In this document: positions 26,141 through 34,177 of the stretch, one piece after another | Layout of the letters: every line of letters begins with the position of its first letter | Position numbering within the stretch: position 1 is the first letter of the stretch | Source of the DNA: Fen-455 sp050012675 | Lineage (GTDB): Bacteria > Actinomycetota > Acidimicrobiia > Acidimicrobiales > Bog-793 | Assembly: GCA_050012675.1 (NCBI GenBank) | Contig: JBEKGS010000016.1 | Span: 46,517-110,516, forward strand | Reading direction: 5' to 3' | Length of the DNA stretch: 64,000 bases | The notes under the pieces: model-generated | The model's database searches: none | What the model was told of the DNA's origin: nothing | The model's input: only the letters and a program-made list of their open reading frames with translations | Translations under genes and position numbers: made by a program

Positions 26141-28063
26141 ATGACCGGCCAACGAGCCGGACAGGCCGTTCCGAGCCTGGACGAGATGGCCGTCCCCCGC
26201 TCGTTCGAGAGCGACCAGTCCGCCACCAGGGGTCGGGGCCGTTTCGATGTCGTCTTCGAGCCGAGCGGGCTCAGGGTCCGGATCCCTTCGGGTGTCATGC
26301 TGTTCGACGCGGCAAGCTGGAACGGCATCGCCATCGACTCCACATGCGGAGGTCACGGGACCTGCCGCAAGTGCAAGGTCAAAGTGCTCGACCCCGTTGC
26401 TGTATCGGAGTCGGACACGCGGGCGTTCTCGGCCGACGAGCTCGGTGCCGGATGGAGGCTGGCTTGCTCTGTCCAGGTCTTGACCGACCTCCGGGTCGAG
26501 GTGCCAGCGCTCGAGCGCCGACCGAAGGCGGCGACGGTCGGGGTGAAGCGGAACGTGATGCTCCGCCCGGCGGTGCAGAAGCGCTACGTGGAGCTGGACG
26601 AACCGAGCTTGTCGGACCAGACGACCGATATCGAGCGCCTGTGTTCCGCGCTCGAAGACCTCGAGGTGCGGGCGGATCTGTACGTGTTGCGCAAGTTGGG
26701 CCGCGCACTGCGGGCGAGCGACTTCAAGGTGACTGCGGTAATCGTCGACGACGTGTTGATCGACGTCGAGCCAGGAGATACGAGCGACCGCATCTTCGCC
26801 ATCGCCTTCGACCTCGGAACGACGACTGTCGTCGCGACGCTTCTCGATCTCACGACGGGCGAGTCGCTCGCGGTGCAGTCGATGCTCAACAAGCAGCAGA
26901 GCTTCGGAGCCGACGTGATCACCCGTATCAGTGCTGTCATGACCGACGACAGGAACCTCGAACGGCTCTGCCGGCTGGCCCAGGATTCGCTTGACGAGCT
27001 GGCGCTCGCGGTGTGCGAAGAGGCCGGCGCGACGCGCGGTGAGGTCTATGAGATCGCCCTTGCCGGCAACGCGACCATGACCCATATCGTGTTGGGAATC
27101 GACCCCGGACCACTCGGTGTGGCCCCGTTCATCTTGTCGACGCGAACCTTTCCCGAGATCCTCGCGAGGCAAGTCGGCGTGGAAGTGCACGAGCGTGCTC
27201 GCGCAGTGATTTTTCCCTCCGTCGGCGCTTATGTGGGCGGCGACATTGTCGCCGGTCTTTGCGCTTCGGGGATGGACCGTGACTCACAGGTGCGGTTGTT
27301 CCTGGACGTAGGCACGAATTGCGAGCTCGTGGTCGGCAACTGCGATCGCCTGATAGCTACGGCCGCGCCTGCCGGTCCGGCGTTCGAGGCAGCGACGATC
27401 CGCTGCGGCATGCGCGCTGCGCCGGGGGCGATCGAGATCGTGAAGATGACCCCCGATAATCTCGAGCTAGTTGTGATCGGCGACGTTGAGCCGCAGGGCA
27501 TCTGCGGGTCCGGTCTCGTCGACGCCGTGGCCGGACTCGTCGAGCTCCAGCTGATCGACTCTTCCGGGCGGTTCGTCTCTGAGGAGGAGGCGGTCCGGTC
27601 GGCGCCGGGTCTGTCCAACAGGCTCACTCACCTGGGCGAGGAGCGGATCTTCGTGCTTCACTGGCCTGGTGAGCAGGGCGACGTTGCTCGCTCGATATAT
27701 GTGTCGCAAAGGGACGTGCGCGAGCTCCAGTCCGCCAAGGCGGCCATCGCGACCGGTTGGCAGATCCTGCTCGAGGAGGCCGGTTACGCCGTCGCGGACC
27801 TGCACCAGGTCCTGCTGGCCGGTTCGTTCGGGAGCTACCTCTCGCCCGAGAGCGCCATTCGTCTCGGTCTTGTTCCGCCCCTTTCTGCGCGCCGGGTGCT
27901 GAGCGCGGGCAACGTGGCCGGAGAAGGCGCAAAGATGGCCCTGCTCTCGATGCGAGAGCGCGCGGGAGCCATGGCACTGCTCGGTGAGGTGGAGTACGTG
28001 GAGCTTTCCGACCGGGCAGACTTCAACGACCGGTTCGTCCGGCAACTGCCGTTCCCGACCTGA
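26141..28063 (+). CDS. ASKHA-domain [2Fe-2S] corrinoid reductive activase (RACo/RamA-like role)
   Basis: A 640-residue protein. The N-terminal 2Fe-2S ferredoxin domain has Cys69, Cys75, Cys78 and Cys109 (C-x5-C-x2-C-x30-C, DSTCGGHGTCRKCKV). A linker domain (about 120-210) leads into an ASKHA ATPase fold with FDLGTTTVVATLLDLTTG, ALAGNATMTHIVLGIDP, FLDVGTNCELV and GICGSGLVDAVAGL. This architecture is that of proteins that reduce inactive Co(II) corrinoid to Co(I) at the expense of ATP, keeping the methyl-transfer cycle running. It lies just downstream of the corrinoid protein gene and surely serves it. The exact start is not certain, since MAVPRSFE at residue 16 is an alternative. Confidence 0.9.
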   Translation: MTGQRAGQAVPSLDEMAVPRSFESDQSATRGRGRFDVVFEPSGLRVRIPSGVMLFDAASWNGIAIDSTCGGHGTCRKCKVKVLDPVAVSESDTRAFSADELGAGWRLACSVQVLTDLRVEVPALERRPKAATVGVKRNVMLRPAVQKRYVELDEPSLSDQTTDIERLCSALEDLEVRADLYVLRKLGRALRASDFKVTAVIVDDVLIDVEPGDTSDRIFAIAFDLGTTTVVATLLDLTTGESLAVQSMLNKQQSFGADVITRISAVMTDDRNLERLCRLAQDSLDELALAVCEEAGATRGEVYEIALAGNATMTHIVLGIDPGPLGVAPFILSTRTFPEILARQVGVEVHERARAVIFPSVGAYVGGDIVAGLCASGMDRDSQVRLFLDVGTNCELVVGNCDRLIATAAPAGPAFEAATIRCGMRAAPGAIEIVKMTPDNLELVVIGDVEPQGICGSGLVDAVAGLVELQLIDSSGRFVSEEEAVRSAPGLSNRLTHLGEERIFVLHWPGEQGDVARSIYVSQRDVRELQSAKAAIATGWQILLEEAGYAVADLHQVLLAGSFGSYLSPESAIRLGLVPPLSARRVLSAGNVAGEGAKMALLSMRERAGAMALLGEVEYVELSDRADFNDRFVRQLPFPT

Positions 28064-28145
28064 GCCATGCCGACCTGACGGTGCAAGCTACTCGGGCAAA
28101 ATGGTGCGTCGGGAGGTCCGTCCACTAACGAGGAGCCGAGGAACA

Positions 28146-30089
28146 ATGCCGCCAAGACGAGGATTTGTCCCCGAGGACCTCTGGCTCTTGCGGATGGTGA
28201 GCGATCCCCAGGTGTCGCCTGACGGCGCCAGGGTGGCTTTCGTGGTCGCCAGCCCCGACAGGGGCACCGACAAACCGTCCACCACGATCTGGGTCGCGCC
28301 GGCCGACGGTTCAACCGAGGCCAGACAGTTCACCTCAGGCCGGGAGGACAGCTCTCCCAGGTGGTCTCCTGACGGGCGTTGGCTGGCCTTCGTCGCTGAG
28401 CGCGGTAAGGGCCCACAGCTTCACCTCTCGTCCTTGGACGGTGGCGACGCGGTCGCCATAACCGAGATGACTCATGGTGTTTCCCAACCGGCCTGGTCGC
28501 CGGACGGCACCGAGCTCGCCTTCGTGGCCCGCACCGGGGAGTGGAAGAAGCCGGAGGACCGCGACGCCCTGGAGCGCTCAGCTCCCCGGGTTGTCACGGG
28601 TCTCTACTCCCGCTACGACGGCGTCGGGTGGTTCGACGCCCGTCGCAGCCACCTGTTCGTCGTCCCGGTGCAAGGAGGAGAGCCGCGACAGATCACGCGC
28701 GGGGACTGGGACGACACAGACCCGGCGTGGTCGCCGAAGGGCGACATGCTCGCCTTTGTCTCTGACAGGTCGGCGACGCGCCTGGACAGGATTCACCGAG
28801 ACGTCTGGGTGGTCCCAGTGGGCGGCAAGCGGCAGCCGCGTCGCCTCACGCGCGGGCGCGGAACCTCGGCCTCACCGCGTTGGTCACCAGATGGGGCGAC
28901 AATCGCCTACATCGGTCACGAAAATGAGGACGGGGACTCCGCTTCGAACGTCCACCTGCTCGTGGTCCCGGTCGCCGAGGCGAAGGCGCCCCGGTCGCTC
29001 AGTAGCTCGCTCGACCGAACGGTATGGGGGATCATGGGTGCTCCCGGAGCCACCCATTCGTGGACGCCCGATGGCAAGGCGGTCCTCTTCGTGGCCGCTG
29101 ATCGTGGCACCCTCGCCCTCTACCGCAGTGCCCTCGGCGATCCACGCGCTGAGCTAGTCGTCGGTGGCGACCGGCAGATCACCGCAGTGCACCTGTCCGG
29201 CCCGACGGTCGCCTTCAGTTCCCAATGGCCGTCCGCACCACCTGAGATCTTCTGCGTCGACGCTAAGGGCCTAGGTGAAAGGCGTGTCAGCAATGCCAAC
29301 GCTGAAGTGCGCGCCCTTCGTCTTGTGCCCTTGAAGCGGGCCAGCCACAAAGCGCGCGACGGTCGCCGTATCGAGTCGTTCGTCTTGTACCCGCCCGGTC
29401 GTGTGAAGGGTCGCCTTGCTCCGACGGTGCTCGAGATCCACGGAGGCCCCCACAGTTGGCACCCTCAGACCGGCCTGCTCGGCCTCTACCAGGCGCTCGC
29501 GAACGCCGGATTCGTCGTGGTGCTCCCGAACCCTCGAGGCAGCCACGGCTACGGGGAGGAGTTCTCCAGCGCCTGTGTCGGTGACTGGGGCGGGGCCGAC
29601 TTCGACGACCTGATGGGCGTACTCGACAGGCTGGTCGAAGAAGGCGTTTCCGATCCGAAACGTCTCTATGTTTCCGGATACTCCTACGGTGGTTTCATGT
29701 CGAGCTGGGCAGTCGGGCACACCGACCGGTTCGCCGCCGCATGCGTGGCGGCGCCGGTCACCAGTTTGGCGAGCCTTTGGGGAACGACGGACATTCCCGA
29801 CTTCGCCGAGCGCGAGCTCGGAGGTCTGCCTTGGGAGCGGCCGGAGGTCTACGCGGAACGCTCACCGCTCAGTTTCGTCTCCAAAGTGACCACGCCCGTG
29901 CAGCTCTTCCACTGGGAGGGCGATCTGCGTTGTCCGGTCGGCCAGGGCGAGGAGTTCTTCCAAGGCCTGCGCAGGCTCGGGCGAGAAGTCGTCATGATCC
30001 GCTACCCAGGCGGCTTTCACATCGTGCGGTCCCCATCTCAGATGGTCGACTACCTCGCCCGTCACATCGACTGGTTCGACACACACTGA
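28146..30089 (+). CDS. S9 family peptidase (acylaminoacyl/dipeptidyl peptidase type)
   Basis: A 647-residue prolyl-oligopeptidase-family enzyme. The N-terminal beta-propeller (residues 1-390) shows repeated WSPDG-type blades (PRWSPDGRWLAFVAERG, PAWSPKGDMLAFVSDR). The C-terminal alpha/beta-hydrolase domain has the nucleophile motif GYSYGGFMSSW, the acidic residue region HWEGDLRCPVGQGEEF and the catalytic His in GGFHIVRSPSQ. No signal peptide is present, so it acts on peptides in the cytoplasm. GAGGA lies upstream of the ATG at 28146, which is preferred over longer readings that overlap the previous gene. It follows the ASKHA gene by 80 nt but has no functional link that I can see. Confidence 0.9.
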   Translation: MPPRRGFVPEDLWLLRMVSDPQVSPDGARVAFVVASPDRGTDKPSTTIWVAPADGSTEARQFTSGREDSSPRWSPDGRWLAFVAERGKGPQLHLSSLDGGDAVAITEMTHGVSQPAWSPDGTELAFVARTGEWKKPEDRDALERSAPRVVTGLYSRYDGVGWFDARRSHLFVVPVQGGEPRQITRGDWDDTDPAWSPKGDMLAFVSDRSATRLDRIHRDVWVVPVGGKRQPRRLTRGRGTSASPRWSPDGATIAYIGHENEDGDSASNVHLLVVPVAEAKAPRSLSSSLDRTVWGIMGAPGATHSWTPDGKAVLFVAADRGTLALYRSALGDPRAELVVGGDRQITAVHLSGPTVAFSSQWPSAPPEIFCVDAKGLGERRVSNANAEVRALRLVPLKRASHKARDGRRIESFVLYPPGRVKGRLAPTVLEIHGGPHSWHPQTGLLGLYQALANAGFVVVLPNPRGSHGYGEEFSSACVGDWGGADFDDLMGVLDRLVEEGVSDPKRLYVSGYSYGGFMSSWAVGHTDRFAAACVAAPVTSLASLWGTTDIPDFAERELGGLPWERPEVYAERSPLSFVSKVTTPVQLFHWEGDLRCPVGQGEEFFQGLRRLGREVVMIRYPGGFHIVRSPSQMVDYLARHIDWFDTH

Positions 30090-30343
30090 CCCCTCGGTGT
30101 TCGCGGTCCGACAGGGGCTGTGACTCAGAGCTGTTCACCACGGATCGGCGCACCTTTCCTCCGTCTTGACATCCACCGAGAGGGCGCGATCGGAGGGGTG
30201 AACGGTCGCTTCGGCCATATGATTAGGTTCGGGGTGGAAGATGTGAGCTTTGCCGGCGAGACGAGCATCCTCGTGGCTCTTTTTCCAAGGCACACCCGGC
30301 GGCGAGGGTACTGGGGCCGGCGTTGTCGGGGAGGAACGCGACT

Positions 30344-33300
30344 GTGGGCTCGATGAGAGTCAGCGACCTCGACTGCTACCTGCCCAGACCGGCTGTCGAA
30401 TGGGACCTCACCGCGCACGGCAAGCTTTGGCGCGAGCTCCATGCGTCACTTTGTTTCGTTGACATTTCCGGCTTTACCGCCCTATCCGAGCGCCTCGCGC
30501 GACGCGGCCGTGTCGGTACTGAGCAGCTGACCGAGGTCCTGAGCCACGTCTTTTCTCGAATGCTCGCCATTGCCGCCCAGCAGGGGGGCAGCTTGCTCAA
30601 GTTTGGTGGCGACGCCCTCTTACTGCTGTTTCCGGGCGACAACCATCAGCTGTGCGCCGTCAGGGCCGCCGTGGCGATGCGATCCGCGCTTAGACAAGCC
30701 CAAAGCGATCAACTGGCTGCCGGTCGCCTGAACCTGCGGATGTCCGTCGGCATCCACAGTGGCACGGTGAACCTGTTCATGGTGGGCGCCTCCCACCGTG
30801 AGCTTCTCATCTCCGGACCGGCGGCTTCACAGACCGTGAAGATGGAGCAGACGGCCGAGGCCGGGGAGATCGTCGTGAGCCAGGCGACGGCCAGTGCGCT
30901 TGGGCCGGACGTCGTGGGCAGTGCGAAGGGAGCCGGTTTCCTTGTGCGCACACGCCGTGTCGTCACCGAGGGCCCCGGGCCGCTGCCCATGATTCCGGTG
31001 CCCCGCGAGGAAGTCGCGATGCGGCTGCCGAAGGCCCTGCGAAGCTATCTCGGGTCGGCATCGGCCAGCTCCGAGCATCGCCTGGCCACGGTCGCATTCC
31101 TCAAGTACAAAGGAGTCGACGACCTGTTGGCTCGCGAAGGCCCGCAAGCGACGGCTCTCGTTCTCGACGAGGCCGTCACAGTCGTCCAGACGGCCGTCGA
31201 CGCGGAAAAGGTGACCTTCCTCGCCAGCGACCTCGATGAAAATGGCGGCAAGATCATCCTCGTCACCGGTGTGCCCACCGCCGGCGACGACGACGAGGGA
31301 CGCATGTTGCGAGCGCTTCGGCACGTCGCCGACCATCCCCTCCGCCTGGGCCTGCAGATCGGTGTGAACCGGGGCCATGTCTTCGCGGGCGAGATCGGAG
31401 CCGAGTTCCGGCGGACGTTCACGATCATGGGCGACACCGTCAATCTCGCCGCCCGCTTGATGGCAGCGGCACCCAAAGGCGCGATTCTTTCCACCGCTGC
31501 TGTTCTGGACCGTTCCCACACGCTGTTTCACACCGAGGTCGTGCCGCCGTTCAAAGTCAAGGGCAAGACCGCACCGGTGCAGGCATACGCTGTCGGGCCC
31601 GCCGAGGGGATCAACCCGGAAGTAAGGTCCACCCTGCCCTTTGTCGGCCGGCGAGACGAGATAGACAAGCTCGAGACCGCCCTGTCCTCAGCTGAGAACG
31701 GCATGGGCCGCGTCGTTCTCGTAGAGGCCAACCGGGGACTCGGTAAGAGCCGCCTCGTGGACGAGCTGCGCGCTCGGCACCCGGACGTGCTCGTCCTCTT
31801 GTTGCAGGGCGAGCCGTACGGCCAGGGCACGCCTTACCTGCCGTTCCAACGACCGCTTCGCGCTCTGCTCGGGTTGTCCACCGACGAAGCTGAGCTCGCA
31901 GCCAAGCAGCTTACCGAGCTCGTCGCCGCCCTCGGACCGGAAACAGAGCCGCTTGCGCCGCTGCTTGCACCGCTCACCGGCCTCGATCTGACCGACACGC
32001 CCGAGAGCGCCGCCATCTCGCCCGAGTTCCGCAGGGACAGGACCGCCGACCTCCTCCTACAGCTCTATGACACATTCGTGAACCGGACGCTGCTCGTCCT
32101 CGTCGAGGACGCCCATTGGTTTGACGACACCACCTCCGCACTCGCCGAAAGACTCTTTGGGGCCGCATCGAGCCGTCGATGGCTGGTCGTCGTCAACCGT
32201 CGGCCCGTTCCCGGAGGTCTGCGTCCGGCGGCCGACGAGATCATCGAGCTGTATCCGCTCGAAAACGAGCCAGCACATCAGTTGATAGAAGCCGCGACGG
32301 CCGCCGCTCCGCTTAAGCCACATGAGAAGGACGTCATCGCGGCGCGGTCAGGGGGTAGTCCGCTGTTCTTGGAAGAGCTTGTGCGCGTTGCTCGCTCTAG
32401 TGGCACAGAGTCGCTCCCCGAGTCGCTCGATGCCGTGGCCAACAGCGACATAGACACCCTCGGGCCTATCGCCCGGCAAGTGCTCCGTCACGCGGCAGTG
32501 CTCGGTCACAGCTTCGAAGAGAAACTGCTGGCCGAGCTGCTCGCGAATGCGAACCTCGAATTCGACTCGTCGATGCGACGTGACTTGGGCGACTACCTCG
32601 TGAGCTCGGGGGAGGGACGACTGCACTTTCGTCATGCCCTGCTCCGCGAGGCTGCCTACGAGGGACTTCCCTACAAACGCCGAAGAGAGCTGCACAGCTC
32701 GGCAGGCCGAGTCATCGAGCGGCGAGCAAGGTCCGAGGCGGCGAGCCAGGCCGACGCCCTTTCGCTGCATTTTTCCCGCGCCCAGGTGTGGGACAAGACT
32801 TGGCTCTATGCGCGCCTGGCCGGAGACCAGGCCAAGCGGATCTACGCTCACGGCGAGGTCGCCCTGCACCTGGAACGCGCCGTCGAAGCCGCGCGGTTCC
32901 TTCCCGCACTCGCTGCGGCAGATGTCGCTTCGGTGTGGCACGAGCTTGGTGACGCACGCCTCAAGGTCGGCTACTACCGTCGGTCGGAGGACGCTTACCG
33001 ACAAGCCGCATCCCTGGTCGTCAGTGACCCGGTGGCCTGGGCCATGAACATGGAGAAGCAGGCGCACGTGCTCGGCGAATTCGAGCACCGGTACCGGTCG
33101 TCAATCCGGCTCCTGCACCGTGCCCTGGCCCGGCTGGCGCAAGAGGCCGGGAAGGAAGCTGAAGCGGTGAACGTGCGGCTCTTGGTGAGGGAAGCGGAGA
33201 CCCGCGCCCGCCAGGGTCGCTTCCAAGACGCGCTGAGCATTGGCCGCCGGGTGGTCGAGCGCGCGGAAGCGATCGGCGAGCTGCGCCCGATGGCGCTCGC

Positions 33301-34138
33301 CTACGCTCTCATCGACGAGGCGCTCCTCTTCCTCGGACGCATAGACGAGGCCAAGCATTTCGCGCTCGCCCTTGAGATCGCGGAAGGTCTCGGCGACCGA
33401 CCGCTCATCGGCGTGGCGCTGCGCAATCTCGGCGTCGTGGCTTATTTCGAGGGCCGCTGGGACGACGCCGTGAGTCTGTGGCGTCGCGGTTCAGACGTCG
33501 CCCTCCATTCCGGAGACGTCGCCGGGGCGGCCACGAGTGAGATGAACATCGGTGAGGTTTACGCAAACCAGGGGCGCCTCGACGAGGCCTACGCCGTGCT
33601 CCGCCGCGCAACGAGGACCTTCCAGGCACTCGGTTATGCGACCTTGGAGCTCGTGGCTGTCACACAGCTCGGCCGGGTGGCGGCCGGCCTCGGTTCGGAC
33701 GCCGAAGCTCTCGAGCTTCTCCGAAGGGCTCTCGACACGGACGACACGGGCGGCCCGCTCTCGGGCATGGAGGCAAGGGGTTTTCTTGCCGAAGCGCACG
33801 TTCTCGGCGACCGGCCATCAGAGGCGCTGCAGGTCGTGGCCAGTGCACGCGCCAGAGCGGGCTCCGCCCTTGACGGCACACCTGCCGGCGCGCTGCTCGA
33901 TCGAGTCGAGGCCAGCGCTCTGGCTGCGATGGGCGAGCGCGCCGGTCTCATCGAACGGATCGACCGGGCCCTTCCCGGCGCCCGCGCGGCGGGGACATAT
34001 TTCGATCTGGTCGTTCTCCTCGCGCTGCGCTGCTCACTTGAGCGGGGAACCGAGACGCCGGGGCTGATCGAGGAGCGTGACAGGCTCCTCGATCAGCTCG
34101 GCATCGTCGCCATTCCTGCTCTTGCCAAGGTTTCCTAG
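30344..34138 (+). CDS. Adenylate/guanylate cyclase-domain regulator with ATPase and TPR region
   Basis: A 1264-residue protein. Cyclase homology domain 1 (about 30-200) keeps both metal-binding Asp residues, Asp40 in CFVDISGFTALSERL and Asp90 in KFGGDALLLLFPG. Domain 2 (about 240-420) has lost the first Asp (VAFLKYKG) but keeps the transition-state pair Asn367 and Arg371 in GDTVNLAARLM. Next comes an AAA/STAND-type ATPase (FVGRRDEIDKLETAL, Walker A RGLGKSRL with Lys468, Walker B LLVLVEDAHWFDD) and a long TPR-like helical region to the end. The layout equals that of soluble adenylyl cyclase. GGGGAGGAA lies 7 nt before the GTG at 30344; the ATG at 30353 is an alternative. Confidence 0.88.
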   Translation: MGSMRVSDLDCYLPRPAVEWDLTAHGKLWRELHASLCFVDISGFTALSERLARRGRVGTEQLTEVLSHVFSRMLAIAAQQGGSLLKFGGDALLLLFPGDNHQLCAVRAAVAMRSALRQAQSDQLAAGRLNLRMSVGIHSGTVNLFMVGASHRELLISGPAASQTVKMEQTAEAGEIVVSQATASALGPDVVGSAKGAGFLVRTRRVVTEGPGPLPMIPVPREEVAMRLPKALRSYLGSASASSEHRLATVAFLKYKGVDDLLAREGPQATALVLDEAVTVVQTAVDAEKVTFLASDLDENGGKIILVTGVPTAGDDDEGRMLRALRHVADHPLRLGLQIGVNRGHVFAGEIGAEFRRTFTIMGDTVNLAARLMAAAPKGAILSTAAVLDRSHTLFHTEVVPPFKVKGKTAPVQAYAVGPAEGINPEVRSTLPFVGRRDEIDKLETALSSAENGMGRVVLVEANRGLGKSRLVDELRARHPDVLVLLLQGEPYGQGTPYLPFQRPLRALLGLSTDEAELAAKQLTELVAALGPETEPLAPLLAPLTGLDLTDTPESAAISPEFRRDRTADLLLQLYDTFVNRTLLVLVEDAHWFDDTTSALAERLFGAASSRRWLVVVNRRPVPGGLRPAADEIIELYPLENEPAHQLIEAATAAAPLKPHEKDVIAARSGGSPLFLEELVRVARSSGTESLPESLDAVANSDIDTLGPIARQVLRHAAVLGHSFEEKLLAELLANANLEFDSSMRRDLGDYLVSSGEGRLHFRHALLREAAYEGLPYKRRRELHSSAGRVIERRARSEAASQADALSLHFSRAQVWDKTWLYARLAGDQAKRIYAHGEVALHLERAVEAARFLPALAAADVASVWHELGDARLKVGYYRRSEDAYRQAASLVVSDPVAWAMNMEKQAHVLGEFEHRYRSSIRLLHRALARLAQEAGKEAEAVNVRLLVREAETRARQGRFQDALSIGRRVVERAEAIGELRPMALAYALIDEALLFLGRIDEAKHFALALEIAEGLGDRPLIGVALRNLGVVAYFEGRWDDAVSLWRRGSDVALHSGDVAGAATSEMNIGEVYANQGRLDEAYAVLRRATRTFQALGYATLELVAVTQLGRVAAGLGSDAEALELLRRALDTDDTGGPLSGMEARGFLAEAHVLGDRPSEALQVVASARARAGSALDGTPAGALLDRVEASALAAMGERAGLIERIDRALPGARAAGTYFDLVVLLALRCSLERGTETPGLIEERDRLLDQLGIVAIPALAKVS

Positions 34139-34177
34139 GAGAGCAGGTCCGTCGACCGGGGTCGTTTAGAGATGGGT

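Noticed and set aside
25241..27190. A 650-codon stop-free extension upstream of the mttB-like gene on the minus strand
   Set aside because: It runs antisense to the corrinoid and ASKHA genes, which have clear family motifs. Composition bias of GC-rich codons makes such antisense frames long.
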